A stretch of DNA of 64,000 bases from the NCBI RefSeq assembly GCF_963678635.1, contig NC_087068.1, forward strand, positions 35,785,436-35,849,435, in the 5' to 3' direction. This DNA is from Symsagittifera roscoffensis. Taxonomy: Eukaryota > Xenacoelomorpha > Acoela > Convolutidae. The notes beneath the pieces were generated by a model. It made no database searches. It saw only the letters and a list, made by a program, of their open reading frames with translations, and was not told the DNA's origin. Every line of letters starts with the position of its first letter. Positions within the stretch are counted from its first letter, which is position 1. Made by a program: the position numbers and the translations under genes. Below are positions 19,655 through 34,600 of this stretch, one piece after another.

Positions 19655-22600
19655 CTGAAATGAAAATAACATGTTGATAGAAACGCCCCCATTTTGTTCT
19701 ATTTCAATATACCAAAAAGAGAAGATACTAATATAGCGCCTACCCATGATTTAGTTTTTTAATTGACTGTGAACATTTGGGACGTGTTTTTTTAAAAAAA
19801 TTTTTCTTGAGTGTTGATTTCTGAATTCTTGTGCTCTCCACTTTTTTTGGCAAATGACCTTCTGCGATAACGGAAGTGCTACTGGCGGAAAAACGTGCAA
19901 GACTTTTCTGCGAAGTTTTTTGTTGTTCAATTTTAAGAATTCGCAGAGCAACTGCAGCAAATATCAAGCGTAAATTGAAAGAGGCTTAAGATATTCTTGG
20001 AATGTTCTTGAGTTCACGAAAACTTTTGCTATTGTTGGATATGTTTGTTTTAATTATTTAATACAAGCGAAGCTTTGATATAGAGCTATTACCTTTTTAT
20101 AATGTAACGGACCTATTGTTTTTTTCCACAGCGATTGTGCAAACCTGTTCTTTTGGCGTTTGAACTCAAGAAGCATGAGTTAGCTAGCAGTTCAATTTTT
20201 TTTAATTAATGAGCAATGATTCGTGACTGATATATTTGTCCAGCATTTATCAACAAAGTAGATGTCAGGCGACAGGTTAACGTATTTGCGTACGAAGCAG
20301 CACTGGATGAGCTCGATGTTCAAGTATTTAAAGTTCTGTGCAAGACTTCATTATCGTAGGGCTTGTTTGCATTTCCAAGCTCAAATTTTCCAATTTTTTG
20401 CTTGTTGGCCAAAAGCAACTTCGTGCGATATTGTCCCGCAGACGAAGAGTTTAATGATTGGGTGTCATCTAACTGCCTATATCAAGATTGAAATATGCTC
20501 TCAATATTGAGACAGCTGCAAAGTGAGGCTTCGTATCACGTGTGATACAAAGTTAATGGAACAGTTTAAGCCAAAATTTTGAAAGCTAAAAATTTCAAAT
20601 GTTCTTAAAATTTGAAAACATTAATATCGAAAGTTTGGCTGTAAACCCAAAAAAGCCCGTGCAAGAAAAATTTTAAAAATATATTTTTACAATCTCGGAT
20701 GAGAAATGCAAAGCCTTGAGAAAATTGTTTTAGCCAAAGATCTGAATTTAAAAACAAAAAAGAAACTTGAGACGGATGTCTATATCAAGTTTAAATCTTT
20801 TGAAGAAACCGTTTGGCTGAAATGATTCTTAAGTATCATAATACAAAAAATCAAATAGCTCGAGTAGTGTAGTTCGAAACTTTTACAAAGCTCCAAAATT
20901 TGTTGCTAGAAAATTTATCTGCATTTGCGTTAAAGATTACGAATAGTACCTCAATTAAGACTAGTGATTTTGAATAGCTTTTGTTGATTAGCTTCTTGTA
21001 ACTCGGCCGAGAAATAGAACCGATCGCTAATTCCAGTCCACCGAAAATCTATTTTGCAGTAAAACAATAATACCGTATTCGAAGCAAAGCGCAGCCACCA
21101 CAGAATATGATTTTTTACACAGAAATAATCTTAACTGATGATGCTTCAAAATTGCGAGCTAGTTGAAGTATATCATCTTAGCTAAATTTATGTAATGGAA
21201 TAAAAAAAGTGCTATCTTCAAAGACTTTTCAGATTAACTGCTGATGTGGTTTTGCGACATTTCAACTTGGTGGCTTAGTTCTAATTTTGTCTGCTAGCTC
21301 GCAGCTCTAAGTTTGGTGCTAAGCCTATGGCATTGGTGCTAAGCTCCCTTCGCGTCTGTGTAACTGAAACTTTCAAAAGAAATAGCGCAATAAATTTCCA
21401 ATCATTTACCTGCAGCAAAAAGCGTGTGAAAACTACAGCTCCTTGCTCTAACCACAAGTTTTTAACCAAAGTTGTCATTGTGAAACGAATTGGGAAAATA
21501 TAATTTAGCTCCACTATATCTTTCATTTCAGCTATTAGCAGAAGAGTATGTGAGGTTGATTTTAGTTTTTCGACAATTTCTTTGGTAGTTTAACCAATCC
21601 TGAGTGAAGTTACAGAAAATAGCAAATAGTGGGCAAAATCACAAAACGTTAAAGCGACACTGAAAATGGGCGAAAGTTAGAAATTTCTGTAATATTTAAG
21701 TTTCTGGTAATATAAAAATTGAGCGTGTGCAAAAAATAATTACAAGTATACCTACGACACATTGAAATACCCGGTGGTTAAACTTACTGGATAATTTATT
21801 TGAAAACGTAACCTGAAGGCGCGCGTGTAAAGCAAAAAAAAACAATTGAGTATCCAGCCGAATACGTTTTTGGATGAACTTAACTATTTGAAAAGTATTT
21901 GTTAATTAGTTAATTTAGGAATTTCAATCAAATTCAGCCCGTTGTTACCGTTCGTTGCTTGTCACATTTCATTACTTAAAAGTACTGGCCACATTAAATG
22001 TTGCCCGGTTTTTAAGAAGCATTGGCTAGAATTTAAATCACAAATAGCTGGTTGCTGTGTTTTTATCGCAGAAATTTCAGATCAAAGTTTTTTTTTCTAC
22101 ACTTGCGATCAGCTAGGGTGTTGCTTCCCGGTAGTAGACTTTTTTCCGTAAATAATTTTGTTCACAGAATGTTCAATTTAGTAGGAGTGATCAATTTCAG
22201 AAAAGTGAGAATTGTTCTATTTTAACTAAAGAAACAAATTCAGGAGAAACAACTGATCGCTTTTCAAACTGGGCAGATTTCAAAATAATTGTTATAAGCT
22301 TTTCATTCAAATATATCCTCAAGAGATTTATGATACCTTAGACGGTTTTTTTGTACTCAATAAATTGCAAGGTTAAGATGCGGCTATCGAGTGCAACTTT
22401 TTAAAAATTACTTGGCAATGTAAACTTGGCAATTTTTTTTAAGATTCTTATCATTCTGTAAAATTTTGTTGAATTTATTTTAATAAAGGCTTCAGACAAG
22501 CTTTAATCGATTCATTTACAAAGCTAGACAGAACCTGCAAGTTTTTTGTCAAAGCTTTCCGTGACTATTTCAATTTCTAAGACAAGCCAACTAAAATGAA

Positions 22601-25600
22601 AGAGCTTTCTTTGTGTCATGAAATTCGAATGAGGTAGGTAAAATAAACTTGTGCTTGAGTTTGTTCACCTGGAAACTTGTGAGAATTTTTCCGAGCCAAC
22701 TCACTCTTCTTTTAAATGACTTGAAATATATCAACGTTTCATTTCCCGTTGAGCTTGATTGCGCGGAAAAACTTAGCCTGAAAACCAATTCGAGTTATGA
22801 AACAACTTGAAATATTTCAGATTACTTCTTTTGAGAAACTTCCATGGAAAAAATAAGTTTCTGCTAAGCATTAAAACCTATAAAATAAATTCAAATTTCG
22901 AATGTTTTTTTTTTGCTTGATGAAGTTGCTCAAAAGTTTTATTTTGCGAACCGATTCAGTCTCTAAGAAATCTTGAAATGATTCAAAATTAAATCATTTG
23001 ATGATCTTGCATAGAAAAGTGTGATTTTTTTTGCAAAACGATTCATGCTACGAAATAAATTGAAAAAAAATTCAAATGCTAATAGTTTATTAGGCGGGCT
23101 TGAGAACTTAGCTTTGTGAAATTCATTTCGCCGTAAAAAACGAGTTTTTTTGAAGTTTCTCCGCTTGATCGTAGTAATTTTCATATTGCAGTTTTTACAC
23201 CCCATTTATTCGGCTTTTATTAAAAACGTTCAACAAAAATTTTGGAAAAAAATCATTTGGCTTCTTCCTTTTTGGCTGCTTCCTTTTTTGCCTTTATTTT
23301 TTTGAAGTATCGGAACGTATTCAGTGCTACTTTTGAAGTATTTGATGATCGGAACGCATTCAGTGCTAATTGCACAGAAACCGCGTATTCATGGTGATTT
23401 TTGGAAATATTTTAAATTTTGATGTTCATAGATTTGCCACGAGGTCGCTAAAAACATGTTACTGAATTATACTTATGCAAAATTTTACCGCATTAAATTA
23501 GAAAACCTCTTGCCGATCTAAAAAAAAGTTCAAGACTATTTAATGGTCAATTTTTGGCATACTTTTTTAAGGAATTGATTGAATGCTGCAGGACCCCTGA
23601 TAAATTCGAACACCCGCCCTTCCCTTGTAATAAAACAAATTGAAAATTGTCAGCGCACCGTCTCCGTCTTCTTCACCTTGATAAATTTTTGACCCGCGGT
23701 AATTAAGTACTGCAGAGACCCACAGCTTAATTTTTTAACTAAGGAATTAAATAAAAGAATTAACTTTATGCAAAATATTCACAATTTGTTCAAAGTAGGC
23801 TTTAAATGAGCTAATGGATAAGTTGACTTGCATCGGCTAGTGAAAGACAAATTGCACGTTTTGCTGCAAGAAAAAATATCATCACAGAGGCGAAGCTGAG
23901 CGCGATAGATCACAAGAAAAAAAATAGAACAAAATTTGAAAATTTCGGAAAAACTAGATTATAAAAATGAATCAGGCTAATTTTTAAACTAAAAATGCCA
24001 CGGCAAAAAAGTGAAATTAGCATTGGATGATTTTTACCCAGCGTTAACAACTAAAAACCCTTAAGCCGAAAAAAAATCGAAAAGAGATAATAAGAGATTT
24101 GTGGGAGTTAATAAGTTCCCCTCGCGCTCAAAACTCTCAAAAAACTTTATTTCGATATTTCTATATAAATGAAACAAAATGAGGCCACTTAGGCAATATA
24201 ATATAAGGCGAAAACTGTTAAGGCCAGAAAAAAAATAAAAAAGCCGAAAAACATCAACAAAACTTAACAGTAATAAAAAGTTATTAAGTCCCCCTCGCCC
24301 TCTAAACGAAGGCACGCACACAAAAAAGACGCTCGTCTAAATACGCAATTTGAGGCCAATAAACCAATATATGTAGGCCGAAACCTATCAAGCCGACAAA
24401 AAAGGAAAAACGCCGAAACAAAATGTCATGAAAAACTTGAACTATAATTTCTAAGGTTTTAAAAGAGTATTGTGCGAGTAAGAGGGAAGCATAAAAATAT
24501 GTTTCCATTGAAACGAGTCAAACTTAGGTCACAATGCCAATAAAAAAAATAGGCTGAAACCATATGAGCATAATCAAGTTTTCAAGCGAAAAAAAATTCA
24601 AAAAAGAAAATATTAGAAATCAATATTTTAAAAGAAATACAAACAGCAGAGGTAAATCACTAAAAGCAACAATACTAAAAGCCAACTAAGCTCTAAAAGT
24701 AACTATAATGTAAAAAGACTTGAGAAATCAATTTTACAATTTGGCAGCTAAGTCAAAACAAGCAGAAAATAGTAAGCTGAAATTTTTTTTAACTGAACCT
24801 CACTATTATGAACTGAACCTAAAATTACCATTTCCAGTTTTGACCATTCTGTTAACCGACTGATTTACGAAAAAAATTGTAGTATCCGATTTCAATACCC
24901 TTGCTTATCGCAAAGGTAAACAACATGTATTTTTTAACCTCTAGGTGACTTTAAAAAATTTGCATGTTTGCATGAAAAAAACTGAAAATTGCGGTATTAT
25001 CTTAAATAGTCAGATTGTTCATTCAAAATTCAAACGTTGGCTGTGACATTATGGTCAGCTAGTGCAAGCAGTTCATCGATTGCTACTCTTATATCGGTAG
25101 CCGCTATTCTTTTCTAGACCATATATGGGGCGCTTTGCTTGAAAAAAAAATAAGACACTCTGAGCCTTGGGCAAAATAGTTTTGTGTAAACAGCCGAAAA
25201 CGGAGTTCCAGTAAAACGATGAAAAAGAGAAAATTTTTTATTTTTACTGCTGATGTCTTTTTGGCTATACTGGCTATTCAGTCAATAATGGGCCAACTAT
25301 ATTCTTGAAAAAACCGCTTTTAACCTTTGGCGGGGACAAAAACTGTTACCTGCTCCAATTTTGCTGCCTGTGAAAACCTTGATTTCGTATGCAATCTGCT
25401 GTGCCATTGCGCTCTTTCTGTCGCTTGGGTTGTCTTTCGGCTGAATGAACATCGGCTCATAGGGACTTTTGTCGTTTGGAAGCTCAGACTCAATCACGAA
25501 AGTGAAGTTCACTCTCGATGTCAAATTAGCCAACTGAATCGATTGGCAGAAAACGGATTCGCCATCCACTGCAGGCACAAAATTCACCAGCATATCAGTT

Positions 25601-28600
25601 ACGTTGGTCAGATTTGTATCTTTAAAGTCATGTTCTATTTCACTGTTTTTAGAAATTGTTTTTTGGTTCACTGGTATCTCAACTAATCCCGTTTCTTTGC
25701 CGTAACTTTTTAGTTGAAAGGTTAGGTTTCCGTTCGGGTACTTAGAATTTTTGGCGCTTGGCTTCAGTGAGATAACAGCCCTGAATTTTGCCATTGAGTC
25801 CTGCCGTGTGTTTGACTTTTCAGTTTGATGACTGAACAGTTCCCGTGATATTTGTTTGTCGTCTTCGCTTCTCGAGAGCCATTTGTCGCATGCGAATTTG
25901 GTGGTGGTATTGGTTTTCATGTTGCGCACAATCACCTCTTTTAGGTGCCAAGAAGCTCCCAATCCCTAAAAAATCAATTACTTTAATTTGGATACATTTT
26001 TCGGAATGTTTTCGTTTATTCGAGCTATTCTGGAGCAGTGGATAAAAATTCACTTGCGAAGTTTATAGTTCTGATTTTCGAATACAGTGCCAAGTATTTA
26101 TGTTTGGAGCGGTTTTTTATTCAGTCAATTTTCAACTTTTTAACTAAGCTTTTGTGACAGAAATTTTGAATCAATTGAGCAATATCCCTAACTCCCTTAC
26201 TCAATTGATCCGGAACTTTTTATACCGTTTGAAAAATCTTGTTGTCCGGAGCTCCAATATAAAAAAGTTTCACCTGTGATTTTCCCCGAAAGTTAAGAGT
26301 TTAAAACGTGCTCATTTGGTTAAATTGGGATAATTAACGCGCTAAAAATTGAGTAAGCCGCGGAAGAAATTGTTCCAAATTGAATTGAGGAAAGTTCATT
26401 TTTGATTTAAAAAGATACTGTGAAAATGTATAGGATTTGATTTTTTGAGACACATTGGAATTTTTTTCACTGTTTTTAAAAATGTTAGTTTTTCTCAATG
26501 TCTACTTTACCAATTTGTGAAAAAATGGTACTAATGGAAACCCCGCCCTTGCCCCTCTGTGCTTTCATATTCCAATAGTCTCTTCACAATACCTCTTTTT
26601 CTACAGCCTTCGAAAAACTCTGTGATTGGAGGTGATATTTGACCAAAACATTGGACTTTTTCATTTTCTCAATAACTAAATTTGAGAATTTTGATTTATC
26701 TGATAAAACGGGCTGTGGGAAATTCTTCTGCATAAGCTGCTGCCCCAAATTTTTTTTAAAATAAAAATTTATAGCGCTCGGAAAAGTCAATTTTTTGGTT
26801 TTTGATATTTTTTCAAACTACGCTACCAAATCTGAGATTTTGATCCAAAGTTAAAGGACGGTTTGTGAGAAGCTCCCCGACGTAAACACCTACGCCCAAT
26901 TTTTTATCTACAAAAAGTTACGGTACTGGGAAAAGTCTAATGTTTGATTTTTTGAAGCTTTTGACTTTTATCGAAAGCTACTATCCCAAATATGAGATTT
27001 TGGTTTCAATCTTAACGAAAGGTTGTCACAAATTCCATTACACAGGCGTCTGTGCCAAAGTGTTTTTCTACAAAAAAATACGTTCCTCGGAAAAGTAAAA
27101 TATTTGATTTTCTGATCGTTTTTTCTACTTTTCTCGGAAACAAGTCTCTCATATCTTAAATTTTAGATTCAATGGAGATAACGGACTGTAAGACGCTCCG
27201 CTGCATCAGTGGTAACGCTCACTTACACAAAGAATTATGGCCCTCGGAAAAGTCAATGTTTTGAATTTATGGCCGGTTTTTTGATACTTTCTGAATTTTC
27301 TCTAAAAGTACTCTCCCAAATCCAAATAAAATTTCCATTAAAAAAAGTCATGGAAGCTCCCCTGCATGAAGTGGCTAGGTTCAAATTTTTCCCACAAAAA
27401 AATATGGTCATCGAAAAGTCAATTATTTCATTTTTTGACCGTTTTTTGAAACTTTTTGGCTTTTCTCGAACACCACCCTGCTAAATCTGATGTTTTGGGT
27501 TTACTGAAGAAAATGGTTTGTGGGAAATTCCCCTGCATTAGCGGCTAACCACATTTTTGAAAGAAACTTGTTCCTCATAAAGGGTTGTTATTGTCCTCAG
27601 AAAAGTCAGTTTTTTTGACTTTTTGACCGTTTTTTCAAAGTTTTTCTCGAAAACTACTCCGAAGCTGACACCAAGGGCCGAATCTGACATCAAGAGTTTA
27701 ACCGAGGCAACAAATTAAACAAATTATGGAAAGCTTCCGTGCAAACGTGGCTACGCCCTAAAATTTGTTCAAAAACTGTTTTTATTAAAAAACTTCACTC
27801 CTAATTAATTTTAGTAGATAAACAACTAAGGTTTTGGGTGAAGCACAGTTTTTGACTTTTTGAAATTACCCCCTTCATCCTGCATCAGTACGACAATTTA
27901 AAAAACATCAAATGGATACTTCCAGCCTTAGCTCGGCTCATACTTATTAGGAGATAATTTTAGGACACGAGACGCTAAATACATCCTTTCTAGTTTACCT
28001 AGCGTAAAACGACAAAAAAAAGTTGTAAAAAAAGTTTTTTCGTTTCTTTGACTAAGTTTTCAACCAATTGGTTTTAATTGGCGTTGACAAGAAGTCGTAA
28101 CATTCGCGCCTTTTCCGGGTAACAACACGTATTTTGAGCAAGCTTGCGTTTTAAATGCCATTTCTCTCCAGAAAAAAAATTTACGTTGGTTTTAATTTTA
28201 CCTACTCCGATTTGGTACAGTTCGTTTTTTCTTTTGTTTGCTTTTCGCTGTTTTCGACTTGATAAGGTTTCGGCTGAATCGTTTCACATTTTGTTTTGTT
28301 TGATGGACGAAAAAAGTTTCTTATGCGTGTGTGCTTTCTTGAGTGGTGGACTAGAAACATTTTATGAGTTTTTAAATTTTTATGATTTTTTTCTACTCAA
28401 GTGTTGTCAGCCCCTGTGCTTTATTGCCTCTTCATACGTTTTTTTCAGATGCTTGTTTTATTATTGGCAATTATCTTACTTGCATGATTTTACTTACTTC
28501 GCAATCTAAATTCAAGTCAGAATATACATGGAAACTTTGATAGATCTAGTTTTTTTCGACATTTTTGTTTGTCATGCTATGTTTGTCTTATGAAGTCTTT

Positions 28601-31600
28601 TCTAATAAAATTTTTCACAGAAAGTAGGTTTTCAAAAAACAAAGATTTGCCTGATTTGTATGATTACCAAGAACCGAATGTCGCTATTTATTGTAACTTT
28701 TGATCGAAAAGTTCAAGTTTTAGCATAACAAAATGAACTTACAGAGTTGTCGTGCCAAATCCTCACTTTCTGCAACTGGCCCAAATCCTCCAAGTCCCCA
28801 AACTCAAATTTATCAGTCTGATTACTCTCAAATTTATTTTTGTTTGTCTTCGACTCTTTCAGAGCCAATTCTCCGCTGTCGCCAAATTCTCCAAAAAGTA
28901 TCAAATTAACATTTGCGTCAGTACCTGCTCCTCGTTTATCCGAAGTTGAAACCGAAACCTCGTATCCGCAGTTAGTCAATAGTTTGTTGCCCGAACTTTC
29001 TCCAATAATCGTGACTGTTGAAGTGTTTTTTGTTTTCGAGTTGAGCCAGTCGTTGTAACTAAACGTCACAGGTTCTGATTGGTATTTTCCGATTTTTTGA
29101 GCAACTATTTTTTCCAGGAACCAGCCAGTTCTATATCCACTAGAAGTAACAGTAAGTCGCATTTTGACCAAATTTGCTATATCGTCGAAATTAACCAGAA
29201 TGCTGTCTTTGCGACCGCGTTCGAATCGACTCTCGTTCTTTGGAAGCGTGATCGGATCCGAAGTCCCGCTTGTTCCGAAGAATGTAGCTGTGATTCTGCA
29301 ATCTGTTCCTGCCTGGAATTTGTCTCCGGTGTGAACTGTTAGAAGATAAGTCTCCCTTGGCACGTAGTTGACTGTTTCTGTGTCTGAAGCAATTAGAGTT
29401 TTTTCCAGCTTCCCGCCACCCTTTGAAGCTCCAATCCACTCGTTCATCTGAAATCATGTATTTTTTTTGCTCAATTAGTTGATAATTTGGAAAATTAGCA
29501 AAGATTTAATACCCGGTCGAATCAAAATTGACATGAATTTGATTACCAAAGAAATGTTTTCATATCGTTCAAGTATTTTATTTTGTTCAGGCGCAGATCT
29601 AGAAATTTCTCGAGGGAGGGGGAGGGTAGGGGGTTATTTTCAAAAATTGTCGACCTTTTTTTTAGGCCGACCAAATTGATTCTTGATTTTTGCTCTCGAT
29701 TCAAAACTTTCCGACCGACCCTAAAGTTTTCCAAAAACGCGCCAATTTATACTAACTTTGAAAGCAAGCGCTTGTCAAAAAGCGCAATTTTTTGGTCAAA
29801 ATTTTTTCCAAACAGCGGACAAACACAGCGTGTTACTTGTTTTTTCAAAAAATTGCCTTAAACCAGGGGCAGATTTAGGGAAGGGGCGCGGAGCTCCCCC
29901 CTCAGGGATTCGACCCCCTGCCGACCCAAAGGGTCCCCCTTTTGTACTATTTTGAGATATCTATTTTTGGCTGACTGACCCTAAAATTTTTCTAAAGGCG
30001 CCATTGGCGCCAAAATATACTAAATTTGAGGGGGGAGCGCGCGCCGAAAACACGCGATTTTTTGGTCAAAATTTCCAAAAGTGCCTAAAAATCCTTTTTT
30101 TGGCCTGTTTTTTTTTTTCAAAATTTTGCCAGCGGCGCAGAAAATTTGGCCAAAACACTGTGCATTGGAAGAGCTCGGAAAATCAATTTGGACTGCCTAA
30201 AAAGTCCACAACATTTTTGAAAAATCCGCTACCCCTCAAGAAAATCCTAGATCCGCCCCTGCCTTAGACGCAGCAATTTTTAAATCAAAATAGGGTCTTT
30301 TTGGTGTTCTGGGAGAGCTCGGAAAATCAATTTGGTCGACCTAAAAGGTCGACAATCTTTTTGAAAAATTTTAAGGATCCGCCATAGTATAACCGGTCAC
30401 AGTTATATTTGCAAAAGATTTTTCGATTTTTTTTTCTTGATTTTTGACTTTTTTGCGGAAGGGGAGGACGAACTTGATAGATGCGCCAAAAATGCAAAAA
30501 TCATGGCAATTAAGTGTTTTTCAAATGAACACAAATGAAGCACAACTATCTGCACGTAATTGGAGGGGATCGACGAAACGCATAGCTGCTCCCCACTCTT
30601 GGTCTAACCCGAAGATTTCTGGGTAAAGGCAGTAAAGTTATAAAAAGGTTTTCAAACATTGTTCAAAATAGCTCAATAAATTGGACACAGTATAGTTCAG
30701 TTATACATTCATAGTGTTTCTTCTTATGTTCTCAATATGCATTTTCTCAAGTCTCAGAAAAAAAATGAAAAAAATTTGTCTTTCGTTGTGTTTATTTACA
30801 CAAATCATAAAAACAGTATTTTCTCAAATTCTAGGAAAATTTGCGGGGTAAATTGTTTCTTACTAGGAAGACCTTGGGTTGAATTACCGGTGACAATTAG
30901 CGATGTCCTGTAATAGTTAAGATTTTCATGAACAATTCCGTGCAATTTCATAGATAAAAAAATTAGAGACTATTTATCAAGAAACTGAAAAATTAGTGAT
31001 GATTTATCAATGATTAACAACAAAAAACTACGCTGACTTAGTTATGAATAAGCGATTTTTCATAGCTAGATGATTTTTTAGTACAAATTGCAAATTATAG
31101 CTAATTACTCATTTAAAAAACCATCAGTATAAATAACCCATAAAAAAGTACTTTTTGAAGTTTTCGATTTGAAAAAAAAATTGTTATTTGTCTTGTTTTT
31201 GCTAAAATTGGTTATTTTTAGCTCAAAATTGCTGAATTTGTTGGAAAATCGGTCTTAATATTTTTTTTGGATCTCTTCTACTAAATTAGATTTTGTGGAC
31301 GTAGAGGTTTTGAATGATAATCTTTGATAGTAGAAGTCGCTTTAAGGTAAGACATGTCAAACAAAAATTAGTTTCAGACTTTTTCTTATATAGTAAAATA
31401 GATTCTCCAGGGCCAGTAGAGTTTTTAAAAAAGGCTTTTAAAAGTTGTTCGTTGCTTAGTATGTCTTTGTTTTGAGCCAATTAACCTGTAATTTCAACTG
31501 TTATAAGATAATCTTCTTGGGAAAATCTAAGTAAAGAAGTGGGAATGTGGGAATATAAAGAAATGTAGGGCGGCCAGGAGGTGGGGGCCACCGAGTAAAG

Positions 31601-34600
31601 GCTATAATTTTAGTTTAAAGAGTAATAGGGCCCTCGGGATGCGGAGGCCGCCCAGTATAAGCTATAAATTTAGTTTATAGAATAAAAGCTCTGCCAAGTC
31701 AGGCCGCCGGGGTGTAGGGGCCGCCGATTAAAGGCTACAAAGTTAGTTTATAGAATATTAGGGCCACCGGGATGCGGGAGCACCGAGTGAAGGCTATAAA
31801 TTTAGTTTAAAAACTAGTTTTTTTCCGAAATTTTAGATCTAAAAATTAACTAATTATATGAATATCAAAGTGTAGCAGTTGGTTGCCTAAAATTACTTGA
31901 AAACTGAAAATCAAAAATTTTTACCTCCAAGTTAGTTTTCAGATTCTTATATAAATGGAATTCTGCAATCTGTCTGAAAGCGAATTTGCAAGTAAAACTT
32001 TATGATTTTCAGTTTCTCAGTAATTTTAGGCAATCAACTGTTACAAAATGATTTTCACTTAAAATTCGATAATCAGACATTCATTCAGTTGTTAGATCTG
32101 GAAATTTGGGAGAAAGAACTATTTTTGGAAATTGAGTCTTAGCCTTTACTCGGCGCTTCCCCATCCCAATTCTTAAACCTAATGTTGACTTGGTTTTATC
32201 ACAAAAAAGTGTATATTTCACATGTTCAAATTTTGTTTTAAAATCAGCGAATGGATGTTTTTTCGATTTTTTTTCCAGAATTCTTTGAGAAAAAGAAATT
32301 AGATCCATTTCTATAAAAAATGAGGCTTTTTATTTCATCGGAAACTAGTAATTCATTGGATATAAAGCAAAAATTTCAGCTCTGAATATTATTATTTTAG
32401 CAGTGAAACTTGCTAATAGAGAAAAATTGAAAGCTCATTGGTAATTCATTCGATTCAGTGATAATTCCGAATTGAAATTTGCTAGTTTGGTAAATATTAA
32501 GCATTAAATCATCGATGAAGATCACTGTTTTTTCAATTTTTCTTCACTAATTTCCATCGGACCTCAACGCAGGGCCCTAAAAACACATAGCATCCAATCA
32601 ACATTGTTAATTATTGGGAATGAATCATAATCAGGAAACAAAAACCGAGTACAGAAGTGGGACTGTGGGAAAATAATTGGATGCAGGGCGGCTAGGAGGT
32701 GGGGGCCACCGAGCAAAGGCTCCAAATTTTATTTATAGAACAATAGGGCCCTCGGGATGAGGAGGCCGCCCAGTAAAAACTATAGGTTTAGTTTACAGGA
32801 TAGAAGCTCCACCGAGTAGGGCCGCCGGGCTGTATGGGCCGCCTTTTAAAGGCTACAAAGTTAGTATTAAGTTAGCACTAATTTCCAATGGGACCTCAAC
32901 GCGGGGCCCTAAATTTATATAGCATCCAATCAACAGTGTTAATTATTGGAAAAGAATAATTAGAAAGCAAATATATTTTGTAACAAATCTGTGTTTTTAT
33001 AAAATATATTCAATAAATTAGAAGTCTGTATATTCTTTAATTGTTAAGAATTTTTTTTATGAATGAACAAACAAATGTACAAAATGTGGCCTCATATTTG
33101 AAAACTTTTTGGGCAAAAAAATGAGTCAGAAACGAAATGGGGCTTTGTTTGCTCGATGAGCGCATGCAAAACTTATGAAGGTCATGAATATAGAGCTCAT
33201 TGTCTGTTTCAGTTTTTTGTGGTAAAAAGCTCGTGTCGTACTATTTTTCGCTGTTAAAATAGAGTTTGGTTCTACAAAGCCTAACATGTTCCGCCATTTA
33301 GCAATATACCATGGTGTACGATTGGTTTAATTTTGGTTTTATAGTTTTTCAATAGAACCGTATAAGGAACAAAATTTCTCCTTTTTGATATAAAACCGGA
33401 ATATCTCCCAAGTTTTTTGTTGACCTAGTTTGTATGCGATTGATGAATGACAAGTTACTGTCATACATGTATACATTATACATTTACAAGAAAACAGGTG
33501 AGTAAACAGTATTATGAGGTTTTATAGTATCTTTTTAAAAAATCTCAATTGAAATTTTGCATTTTTGAAATGTGCCACAAAACTTTGAACCATATTCGTA
33601 CGTATCAAAAAATGAGCAATGGCAAGCAATGCTCGTGTCATCTGCAAATAGAAAGATAGTTGAACACAATATAGCAGCATGATTCAGAACACTTAGTAAA
33701 GGACCAAGCGTCAAAAACGCCTAAAGCTGGTTGGAATGGAAAAATTGGTTGAGCCTGAAAAGCAAATACTTGCAAATTGAAATTAGGCAGATGTGAATCG
33801 CATTGACAAGTGTACTTTAGACGCACCTTGAATATGTAGTTTTTGCCCATCTGCGGAATGTTCACTTCCACACTATCTATGAACCAGTCCTGTCCCTCCC
33901 CCAGTCCATCATGACTCACATCCACCCTTCGCACACTCTGTCCCACTCTGGCAGCCCACATCTGGAACTCCTCCGAGGAAGAGGGCTTGAACTGGGTCTC
34001 AGTCGTGTGGCGCAACGCCATCTTCCCTGCAAATCAATACTTTTTATGTCTGTTCTGCATAGATCTCCTTATAAATGAATCAATTAACATGCGTTCAAAC
34101 TTTAAATGTATAATTTAAAGTGTACAATCATTCTACGAACGTATTGACTCATAGATATCTATCAACTGTTTCGCATAAATAAATCAATTATCAGCGAATT
34201 TTTTGAGAAGTTATTGATATTTTGAAGACCTGATCGTCGTTTCACCGCGTATCTTTTCACGTCCTTGCGTTCAATGGTAATTAGTTTTTGGAACAGTCAT
34301 CTTTTCAAAATTTTAATCACTAAGTATTTTGCCTTATCACCTTCATTCTTTCATGTTACTTAATAGCCTATAAAACCGAGACCTATTAACAGATTTTTTA
34401 AATGAACCTGTGTTACTCCCATCTGCTCCGAACAAGTTTACAAATGCACTTGCATTAGTGCCCATGTCTTGTTCACGCCCTGTGTTCACCTTCACATAGT
34501 ACAAAACGTGGTCAGCCAGTGTGAAGTCATGCTCCCCAATTAGTGAGCCATGATAGCCTTGTGCGTAGAGGGTTCGCTCTATCTTTTTGTCATCGTCTTG

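Larger units (their letters stand above)
29448..33826 (-). other. PLAT gene intron 19 (4.4 kb)
   Basis: No exon seen. Contains nested TIR elements (29588-30383) and two related GC-rich repeat clusters (31562-31810, 32690-32865). Confidence 0.7.

Noticed and set aside
28144-28509. 121-codon plus-strand open frame
   Set aside because: Phe/Leu-rich translation of T-rich intron DNA, no splice or start context, no family resemblance, antisense inside the PLAT gene.
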